This document shows, in pieces, positions 1 through 5,676 of a stretch of DNA of 6,765 nt; the first letter of the stretch is position 1; every line of letters starts with the position of its first letter. A model generated the notes under the pieces. The model saw nothing but the letters and a program-made list of their open reading frames with translations. It did not search any database and was not told the DNA's origin. A program made the translations under genes and the position numbers. This DNA comes from Halomonas sp. (GTDB taxonomy: Bacteria > Pseudomonadota > Gammaproteobacteria > Pseudomonadales > Oleiphilaceae), in NCBI GenBank assembly GCA_007135745.1, contig SLIH01000471.1, positions 1 to 6,765 of the forward strand, read 5' to 3'.

Positions 1-711
1 CAGCCCATTGAAACCCTGGCGCTGCCAGTCAGCCGTCGCAACGATGTGGTGGCGCGCATCCATCAGGCCTGCCAGGCGGGCAGCCAGGCCTATTGGGTCT
101 GTACCCTGATTGAGGAATCAGAGGCGCTGCAGTGTCAGGCGGCAGAGGACACGGCGGCCGAGCTCGGGCGGGAGCTGTCTGAGTTGAACGTCGGGCTGGT
201 TCATGGGCGGATGAAGGCGGCCGAGAAGGCTGAGGTCATGGCGGCGGTCAAGGATGGAAAGCTGGACCTGCTGGTGGCCACCACGGTGATCGAGGTGGGG
301 GTGGATGTGCCCCGCGCATCGCTTATCATCATCGAGAATCCGGAACGTCTGGGCCTGGCCCAGCTGCACCAGCTTCGGGGGCGCGTGGGGCGCGGTAGTG
401 AGGCCAGTTTCTGTGTGCTTCTCTATCATCCCCCCCTGTCGGATAATGGCAAGTCACGACTGAAAGCATTGCGGGATAGTCAGGACGGTTTTGAAATCGC
501 GCGCAGGGATCTGGAAATTCGCGGGCCGGGAGAGGTGTTGGGCACCCGGCAGACGGGGCTGATGAGTTTCCGGCTTGCGGATTTCGAGCGGGACCAGCGT
601 TGGCTCGAGGAAGTGCGCCATCTGGCGCCCGTGGTCATGAAAGAGACAAAGCGCGTGGACGCTCTGATTCGCAGATGGTTGGGCGAGCGTTTACGCTATG
701 GTGATGTATAG
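1..711 (+). CDS. recG: ATP-dependent DNA helicase RecG, C-terminal part (5' end outside window)
   Basis: RecG is a superfamily 2 DNA translocase that remodels stalled replication forks and branch-migrates Holliday junctions in the cytoplasm. The reading frame is open from base 1, and the window holds the last 236 codons; the complete protein is usually about 690 residues, so roughly the first two thirds lie to the left. The second helicase lobe is visible: VGLVHGRMK (near 190-220), motif V as ATTVIEVGVDVP (277-312), motif VI as QLHQLRGRVGRG (361-396), and then the RecG-specific translocation (TRG) region with LRDSQDGFEIA and LEIRGPGEVLGTRQTG (457-561). The wedge and Walker A/B motifs are not in view. 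The GTG at 46 is an internal valine, not a start. The protein ends with a short tail and a TAG stop. Nothing is broken in the visible part, and the identification is secure. Confidence 0.97.
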   Translation, partial: QPIETLALPVSRRNDVVARIHQACQAGSQAYWVCTLIEESEALQCQAAEDTAAELGRELSELNVGLVHGRMKAAEKAEVMAAVKDGKLDLLVATTVIEVGVDVPRASLIIIENPERLGLAQLHQLRGRVGRGSEASFCVLLYHPPLSDNGKSRLKALRDSQDGFEIARRDLEIRGPGEVLGTRQTGLMSFRLADFERDQRWLEEVRHLAPVVMKETKRVDALIRRWLGERLRYGDV

Positions 712-740
712 TTTATGAAGAAAAAAACAAATCGAGCACA

Positions 741-750
741 GGGAAGAGGA
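741..750 (+). promoter_or_regulatory. Ribosome binding site deciding the HDOD gene start at 754
   Basis: The purine run GGGAAGAGGA ends three bases before the ATG at 754, and its AGGGAAG part sits about seven bases upstream, a normal spacing. The alternative ATG at 715 is preceded by TGTATAGTTT with no purine-rich element. This favours the downstream start, although use of 715 by coupling to recG termination (stop at 709-711) cannot be excluded. Confidence 0.6.
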
Positions 751-753
751 TTT

Positions 754-2127
754 ATGGCTGTTCCAATGCATCTGGAAAAGCTTTTCAATACCGGCGACGA
801 AGTTATTGTCCCCGAGACCGCGCCCAGCGATGAGGTTTCTGCTTCGGGCCGGATCCGGATGGCGATTCTCAATGACAGCGGGGGAAGGCTGCAGGCCATT
901 CACCCCGTCAATGCACTGGTGGATATTGACCGGCTCAATCAATCCCTGGCACGTGATCTCAGGGCGCTCTCACTGAAGGATATGGGCCGCCTTCGGACCC
1001 GGTTCCAGGTACGGGAAATTCCGCCGTTACCTCTGTTGACCCGATTTGAGACCTTCATTGATCCAAGCGTGAGCGCACTCAATAGAGTCCGTTTCTACAG
1101 CGGTCAGGGGGACGGGGATCTGGTGCTGGATACCAGTGACTATGAGAAGCTGCTGGGGCCGTCCCGTTGGCTTGAATTTGTCCGCCCGCTGACCGATATA
1201 CCGGTCAATATCAAAGCGCCTGAATACGACGAAGCCCAGCTGCGCACCGCCCTGGAGAATTTCACCAGCCTGCGTATCAAACAGCGTCTGGAAGATACTC
1301 TGGATATCCCGCCGCTTCCGGAAACTGCCCAGCGGATTCTGCATCTGCGGATGAATCCGAATGCGGAAGTGGGGGATCTTGCAGAGATCGTGGAGAATGA
1401 TCCGAGCCTGGCCGCTCAGGTGGTGAGTTGGGCTTCCTCGTCATTCTATGCGGCCAAGACGCCGGTCAAATCGATCTATGATGCCATCATACGTGTATTG
1501 GGGTTCGACCTTGTCATGAATCTGGCCATGGGTCTGTCGCTGGGCCGCACACTGAAACAGCCGCGGGATGCGCCCGAGGGTTATATGGGTTACTGGACCC
1601 AGGCGATCTGGGTGGCCCAGGCCACCGGTGTCGTCATCAGCATGATGCCGAAAAAGGACCGCCCCACCTTTGGCCTGGCCTATCTGGCCGGGTTGTTGCA
1701 CAACTTTGGCTATCTGGTGCTGTCTCATGTTTTTCCGCCGCATTTTTCAGTCATCTGTCGCTACAACGAAGTGAACCGGCATCTGGACAGTGCCTTTGTG
1801 GAACATCACCTGATCGGCATCACCCGGGAGCAGATCGGCGCGACCCTGATGGATCTGTGGAATATGCCCGAAGAGGTGACCGTGGCCCTGCGCCATCAGA
1901 AGAATCCGGAGTATCGGGGCGATTACAGCGTCTATGCCAATGCGTTGTGTCTTGCCAGGGAGTTGCTGATTGAGCGCGGAATTCGTCTTGGGCCTGAGGC
2001 GGGCGTTTCCACGGGGCTGTGTGAGGAGCTCGACATCAGCGCCGAGAAGCTTGGTGAAGAGATGGATCTTCTGGTGGAGAACGCTGATGCGGTGCAGGCG
2101 ATGGCGGGTATGCTGAATACCGCCTGA
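754..2127 (+). CDS. YbaK-like/HDOD two-domain protein (probable signalling or regulatory protein)
   Basis: The start at 754 gives 457 residues. An in-frame ATG at 715 would add 13 lysine-rich residues but lacks a Shine-Dalgarno sequence, whereas 754 follows GGGAAGAGGA. Residues about 31-137 resemble the aminoacyl-tRNA deacylase (YbaK/ProX) fold: ILNDSGGRLQAIHP, then IPPLPLL, FIDPSV and VRFYSGQGDGDLVLD. About 40 residues of the usual N-terminus are absent, and the position of the catalytic lysine appears to be Arg35, so editing activity is doubtful. Residues about 183-385 are an HDOD domain, opening with IPPLPETAQRIL and IVENDPSLAAQVVSWA; its HD position reads LLHNFG (H316, N317), as is common in this non-catalytic family. 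HDOD proteins act in signalling, often linked to c-di-GMP, motility or stress. The gene begins 42 bases after recG and may be co-transcribed with it. The family call is firm; the biological role is unknown. Confidence 0.9.
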   Translation: MAVPMHLEKLFNTGDEVIVPETAPSDEVSASGRIRMAILNDSGGRLQAIHPVNALVDIDRLNQSLARDLRALSLKDMGRLRTRFQVREIPPLPLLTRFETFIDPSVSALNRVRFYSGQGDGDLVLDTSDYEKLLGPSRWLEFVRPLTDIPVNIKAPEYDEAQLRTALENFTSLRIKQRLEDTLDIPPLPETAQRILHLRMNPNAEVGDLAEIVENDPSLAAQVVSWASSSFYAAKTPVKSIYDAIIRVLGFDLVMNLAMGLSLGRTLKQPRDAPEGYMGYWTQAIWVAQATGVVISMMPKKDRPTFGLAYLAGLLHNFGYLVLSHVFPPHFSVICRYNEVNRHLDSAFVEHHLIGITREQIGATLMDLWNMPEEVTVALRHQKNPEYRGDYSVYANALCLARELLIERGIRLGPEAGVSTGLCEELDISAEKLGEEMDLLVENADAVQAMAGMLNTA

Positions 2128-2160
2128 AAGTCTCCGGCGGCTAAGCAGCTCAGGGACGGC

Positions 2161-2685
2161 TCAGTGTTGTAGCGTGCTTTTCACGGGGGTTACCTCCCGG
2201 GGTTCTGCAGCTTGTCCCTCCGGATTATCCGGGAACGGATAAACCCGGATTGCCATGGCCGCTTCCCGAATTTCCGTTGCGTATTCGCGTTCCAGCGCAA
2301 AACGTTCCTCATCAAGCTCCCGAATGATTTTGGGGTCTGTCTGCCTGCGCGCTTCATGGGTCGGCATGTGCTCAGTTTTTTCATATATGACCTGAAAAAC
2401 CTCATAGGGCTTGCGGCTCAACAATTCTGGTGCCACATGATCCAGCAGGCCCTTGATGCGAATGCAGCCCTCTGAAGGCTCCACCTGCTCCTGCTCAATG
2501 GTCATGGCAAGAATGCGTATGCTCTCAATCATTTTTGCATGACGTTCCTGCTGAAGCTCGCGCGTGCGCTCCTGTGCTTTTTTTGCATGGCTGAGCTGGT
2601 GCCACTGCCGTTTGATGATCAGCGCCAGTATGACGATGGCGAACAGCCCGAGGGCAATCAGAATCCACTGCATTGTCGCCGACAT
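2161..2685 (-). CDS. DUF2489 family membrane-anchored protein
   Basis: The protein is 174 residues from the ATG at 2683-2685, which has CGGAG six bases upstream (2692-2696). A start at 2757 would add 24 poorly structured residues and overlap the preceding gene, so it is unlikely. Residues about 7-24 form one hydrophobic helix (WILIALGLFAIVILALII) followed by the basic KRQWHQ, which suggests an N-terminal anchor with the rest in the cytoplasm. A charged, coiled-coil-like stretch (about 34-56, KKAQERTRELQQER) follows. The DUF2489 core then covers about 50-145: SIRILAMTIEQEQVEPSEG, the SEGCIRIKGLLD region, and a late charged helix (LDEERFALEREYATEIREAA). The final 30 residues are Pro/Glu-rich and probably disordered. 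The family has no known function that I can state. The gene lies 68 bases downstream of the molybdoenzyme gene on the same strand, so co-transcription is possible but a functional link is not shown. Confidence 0.82.
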   Translation of the reverse strand: MSATMQWILIALGLFAIVILALIIKRQWHQLSHAKKAQERTRELQQERHAKMIESIRILAMTIEQEQVEPSEGCIRIKGLLDHVAPELLSRKPYEVFQVIYEKTEHMPTHEARRQTDPKIIRELDEERFALEREYATEIREAAMAIRVYPFPDNPEGQAAEPREVTPVKSTLQH

Positions 2686-2753
2686 ATCGAACTCCGATCT
2701 GCTTGTCGAAAATTGGATGCTCTTTGTTTTTACGTCAGGAGTTGTGGTTGCTA

Positions 2754-5063
2754 TCACTTGGTGGCGGAGCGTCCACCTCGAGCACGCTGACTCGGTACCG
2801 GAGTCACTTTGACAACCTGGCCGTTGAGTACGGAGACACCCGACAGTGGGTCCACGTCCCGGTCACTGATGACGTCATTGATGCTGGCGCCGGGATGGGC
2901 GCCAGCGACGGTCAGCTCAATTCCCTCGCGGCCATGTCCCCAGCCGTGAGGAATGGAGGCAACACCGGGCATCATGACATCCGTCTCCTCCACGGGAAGC
3001 TGTATGGTTCCTGCCTCACTGCTGACTCTGGCAAGCTGACCGTCGCGGACACCGAGCCGGGAAGCGTCACGGGGATGGATCTGAACGGTGCAGCGCTCTT
3101 TGCCCTTCACCAGACGGTGGCTGTTATGCAGCCAGGAATTGTTGCTCCGAACATGACGGCGACCGACCAGGTAGAGTGATTTCCCTCGCAGGGGGCGGAA
3201 TCGCCGACTGCTTTCGTGGAGCCGGGGAAGATCCTGCAGGTAGAGCCTGGGCACCAGCTGAATGCGTCCATCGCTGGTCTGCAGGCGCTCGGGCAGAGAG
3301 GCCTCCAACGGCCCCAGGTCAATCCCGTGAGGATGGTGGCGCAGTTCGCTGAGGCTGAGGCCTTTCGGGTGATGTTCCCAGCGCCGATGAAGCGCACTGT
3401 TACGCAGCAGCGCGCGCAATGGATGCTGGCGTGGCAGGCCCCGCTCAGTCAGATCGATCAGCGGCTGCAATATGGGCCGCAGTGGTGCGGCACCGCTGCC
3501 ATAGGGGCCGGTTCGCAGCAGCAGGTCAACAATACGGTCCGGGCCGAAACTGCGGAAGGCTTTCCATGCCAGCTCTCCCCGGAGGTTCAGTCCCTGCTTC
3601 TGTCGAGTAAGCCGGTGAGCGAGTTCCGTAAGGATGTCCCAGTCGTGGCGCGCGCCTTTTTCTGGCGCCAGGGCGGCATCGCTGAATTTGGCGACGTTGC
3701 GAACCGCGAGGCTGTTAAATGCCAGATCGTAGTGGCTGCGTTCCAGGGGGCCTGTCGGTGGCAGGATGATGTCCGCGTGGCGTGTGGTTTCATTGATGTA
3801 GTAATCCACGGATACCATGAACTCCAGGCTGCTGAGAGCCTCATCCATGCGCTCGCCTGCCGGACTTGAAAGCACCGGATTGCCGGCGATCGTCATGAAA
3901 GCACGAATCTGGCCTTCCCCGGGCGTCAGGATTTCCTCGGCCATGGTGCTGGCAGGGAATTCGCCGCCGAACTCCGGCAAGCCGCGTACGCGGGTGCGTC
4001 GGCGCCCGTAATGGCCTGTCTGACCGGTCAGGCCACCCAGGGTGACCAGGTCAATGGCCGGTTGGGTGAAACGCAGTCCGCCCTTGCGATCAAGTTTTCC
4101 GGTGATGATGTTCAGGACATAGACAAGCCAGGTGGCCAGGCCGCCAAAGGCCTGGGTGCTCGTTCCCACCCGACTGTAGAGCGCGGCGCGCGGCGTACCG
4201 GCGAAATCCCGTGCCAGCTGGCGTATTTCCGCGGCCTCAATTCCGGTGATGTTGGCAACGGTCTCGGGTGTATAGGGCAGAGCGGCGAGCTCCAGAAGTT
4301 CCAGCTCGGCAGCCATTTCCCGGGCCATGGATTCATTTACGCCACCCTCGTTGATGATGACGTTGAGCATGCCCATCAGGAACCAGGGGTCGGTGCCGGG
4401 GCGGATGGCATGGTAGCTGTCCGCCCGGGAGGCGGTTTCCGTGCGTCTTGGGTCCACCACGACAAGGCGGCCGCCGCGTGCTTTGAGCTCCTTCAGCCGG
4501 CCCCGAAAATCGGGAACGGTCATCAGACTGCCGTTGGACGCCATGGGGTTGCCACCCAGGCAGATAAAAAGGTCCGTGTGATCGATGTCCGGGATCGGGA
4601 ACAGCATGGCGTTACCGAACATCTGCAGGTTGGCCAGCATATGAGGAAGCTGGTCATTCGAGGTGGCGGAAAAACGGTTCTGGGTGCGCAGCGCCCCCGT
4701 CAGGGAGGGAATGGCCAGCAATGCCCCATGGTTGTGCACATTGGGGTTGCCCAGGTAAAGGCCAACCGCGTTTCGGCCATGTTCCTTCTGGATGTTGCAC
4801 AGGCGCCGCGTCACCTCGCTCAGGGCCTGGTCCCAGCTGATCTCCTCCCAGCCCTCGGGGGTGCGGCGCACCGGCTGGCGCAGTCGGTCCGGATCCTGCT
4901 GAAGGTCCTTGAGCGCTGTGGCCTTGGGGCAGATGTGGCCGCGACTGAACGGATCCTGGTCATCCCCGCGTATGGACTGGACTTCGCCATCCTCAATGTC
5001 CACCGCAATGCCACACATGGCTTCGCATAGGTTGCAGGTTCGATAGTGGGTGCCGTTCTCCAT
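2754..5063 (-). CDS. Molybdopterin-dependent oxidoreductase with 4Fe-4S cluster (DMSO reductase family), substrate unknown
   Basis: The start at 5063 (769 residues) follows GGAGAGA; a GTG at 5087 and an ATG at 5081 in frame lack such a site. Residues about 7-55 form the 4Fe-4S domain, with ligands C10, C13, C17 and C45 (CxxCxxxC, then 27 residues, then C), followed by PKATAL. The molybdopterin domain follows: GNPNVHN near 105-111, LGGNPMASNGS near 169-179, VVDPRRTETA near 202-211, and DIILPPTGPLERSHYD near 431-446. The C-terminal Molydop_binding domain runs from about 630 to 757, with VGRRHVRSNNSWLHN near 633-647 and IPHGWGH near 704-710. The loop that would hold the molybdenum ligand reads SATSNDQ (132-138), with no Cys or Sec. 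There is no twin-arginine leader, so the enzyme should be cytoplasmic. No partner subunit or cofactor gene is nearby. It resembles the broadly distributed formate-dehydrogenase-like COG0243 group; the electron partner and substrate cannot be inferred. Confidence 0.93.
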   Translation of the reverse strand: MENGTHYRTCNLCEAMCGIAVDIEDGEVQSIRGDDQDPFSRGHICPKATALKDLQQDPDRLRQPVRRTPEGWEEISWDQALSEVTRRLCNIQKEHGRNAVGLYLGNPNVHNHGALLAIPSLTGALRTQNRFSATSNDQLPHMLANLQMFGNAMLFPIPDIDHTDLFICLGGNPMASNGSLMTVPDFRGRLKELKARGGRLVVVDPRRTETASRADSYHAIRPGTDPWFLMGMLNVIINEGGVNESMAREMAAELELLELAALPYTPETVANITGIEAAEIRQLARDFAGTPRAALYSRVGTSTQAFGGLATWLVYVLNIITGKLDRKGGLRFTQPAIDLVTLGGLTGQTGHYGRRRTRVRGLPEFGGEFPASTMAEEILTPGEGQIRAFMTIAGNPVLSSPAGERMDEALSSLEFMVSVDYYINETTRHADIILPPTGPLERSHYDLAFNSLAVRNVAKFSDAALAPEKGARHDWDILTELAHRLTRQKQGLNLRGELAWKAFRSFGPDRIVDLLLRTGPYGSGAAPLRPILQPLIDLTERGLPRQHPLRALLRNSALHRRWEHHPKGLSLSELRHHPHGIDLGPLEASLPERLQTSDGRIQLVPRLYLQDLPRLHESSRRFRPLRGKSLYLVGRRHVRSNNSWLHNSHRLVKGKERCTVQIHPRDASRLGVRDGQLARVSSEAGTIQLPVEETDVMMPGVASIPHGWGHGREGIELTVAGAHPGASINDVISDRDVDPLSGVSVLNGQVVKVTPVPSQRARGGRSATK

Positions 5064-5068
5064 GAGCG

Positions 5069-5076
5069 TCTCTCCA
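5069..5076 (-). promoter_or_regulatory. Ribosome binding site deciding the molybdoenzyme start at 5063
   Basis: On the minus strand TGGAGAGA stands five bases before the ATG at 5061-5063, with its GGAG core eight bases away. The longer candidates (GTG at 5085-5087 and ATG at 5079-5081) have no purine-rich element upstream, and using them would place this site inside the coding sequence. The shorter start also places the first cluster cysteine at residue 10, as expected for this family. Confidence 0.65.
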
Positions 5077-5142
5077 CGCATAATCACACTGGCGGAAGAA
5101 TGTATCAGGAATTGGCTTTATCGAACAGCTGGCGCCCGCGCT

Positions 5143-5625
5143 TCAGTGATGGTGATGATGGTTGTCACCATCGCTGTCGTGAGCACGGACTTCCAATGTA
5201 ACCTCTTGCTCACCGGCCTGCTCAAACTTCAGGGTCAGTGCATGGGTATCACCCTTGACGAGTTGCCCATTCAGTTCAAGGAACATCAGATGGTAGCCAC
5301 CGGGGCTGAGAGAAACCATGCCATTAGCGGGCACAGGGAGGCCTTCCGCCAGTTTTTCCATGCGCGCCATTCCATCCTCTTCCACCGAGCGGTGAATTTC
5401 GACACGCTCGGCGAACTCGACACTCGCCCCTGTCAAGCGATCCTCATCGCCGCCGTGATTGTGGATTGTCAGGTAGCCTGCCCCCGTGGAGGCGCCCGGG
5501 GGAGTCGCGCGAGCCCAGACGTTGTCGAGATGGAGCGAACCGTGATCATCCGCAAGCGTCATTGTACTCAGGCAGGCAAGAATCAGGGCTGTGAATGATG
5601 CTGCGGCAGGTATGTCGGGCTTCAT
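5143..5625 (-). CDS. Periplasmic copper chaperone PCu(A)C with C-terminal His5 tail
   Basis: This 160-residue protein belongs to the PCu(A)C family, which binds Cu(I) in the periplasm and helps deliver copper, classically to the CuA site of cytochrome c oxidase. It has a signal peptide (about residues 1-25) with a likely cleavage at TLA|DDH. Cys18 lies in the hydrophobic stretch, but ILAC is a poor lipobox. The mature domain shows NVWARATPPGASTGAGYLTIHN (about 35-56) and the metal motif H78, ten residues, M89, 22 residues, H112-x-M114, with the hallmark SLSPGGYHLMF. This matches the family pattern to within one residue. The last residues are acidic and histidine-rich, ending in five consecutive histidines, which probably add metal-binding capacity. 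The start has CGGAG six bases upstream (5632-5636). The gene lies between the HD-GYP-like gene (51-base gap) and the molybdoenzyme gene (79-base gap) on the same strand. No SCO, cox or copper-efflux gene is in view. Confidence 0.94.
   Translation of the reverse strand: MKPDIPAAASFTALILACLSTMTLADDHGSLHLDNVWARATPPGASTGAGYLTIHNHGGDEDRLTGASVEFAERVEIHRSVEEDGMARMEKLAEGLPVPANGMVSLSPGGYHLMFLELNGQLVKGDTHALTLKFEQAGEQEVTLEVRAHDSDGDNHHHHH
5148..5172 (-). repeat. Inverted repeat (8-bp arms) at the 3' end of the PCu(A)C gene
   Basis: GATGGTGA (5148-5155) and TCACCATC (5165-5172) are perfect reverse complements separated by nine bases. In the mRNA the arms cover the Asp-Gly-Asp codons and most of the histidine codons just before the stop. 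There is no T-run downstream, so it is not a standard intrinsic terminator. The repeat may simply follow from GAT/GGT codons standing next to CAT/CAC codons. Confidence 0.45.
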
Positions 5626-5676
5626 CGATGGCTCCGTAAGTTGTTGCCAGATTATCGGTTGAAAGGGGCCCCAAGA

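Noticed and set aside
2120..2140. CCGCC...GGCGG inverted repeat at the end of the HDOD gene as a possible terminator
   Set aside because: Only five base pairs with an 11-base loop, overlapping the stop codon, and no T-run on either strand. I see no convincing terminator in the 33-base convergent gap.
3216..3869. 217-codon + strand frame opposite the molybdoenzyme gene
   Set aside because: Antisense shadow of conserved coding sequence; no motif or plausible start context.
4011..5030. Long open frame of 339 codons on the + strand opposite the molybdoenzyme gene
   Set aside because: It lies entirely antisense to a gene with clear cluster and pterin motifs. Its translation has no recognisable domain, and it is explained by third-position GC bias suppressing stops in the opposite strand.
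5569..5580. Cys18 of the PCu(A)C protein as a lipoprotein attachment site
   Set aside because: ILAC departs from the usual lipobox at the -2 position and leaves a very short hydrophobic core; cleavage after TLA at residue 25 fits better.
5050..5598. 182-codon + strand frame opposite the PCu(A)C gene
   Set aside because: It mirrors the PCu(A)C gene, whose signal peptide, metal motif and ribosome binding site are all clear on the minus strand.
5651..5656. Minus-strand GATAAT as a -10 box for the PCu(A)C gene
   Set aside because: It is well placed about 25 bases before the start, but no acceptable -35 sequence lies 16-18 bases upstream. It is too weak to report as a promoter.
5665..5672. GGGGCCCC palindrome between the HD-GYP-like and PCu(A)C genes
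   Set aside because: An eight-base GC palindrome with no loop and no flanking extension; not a terminator and not a recognisable operator.
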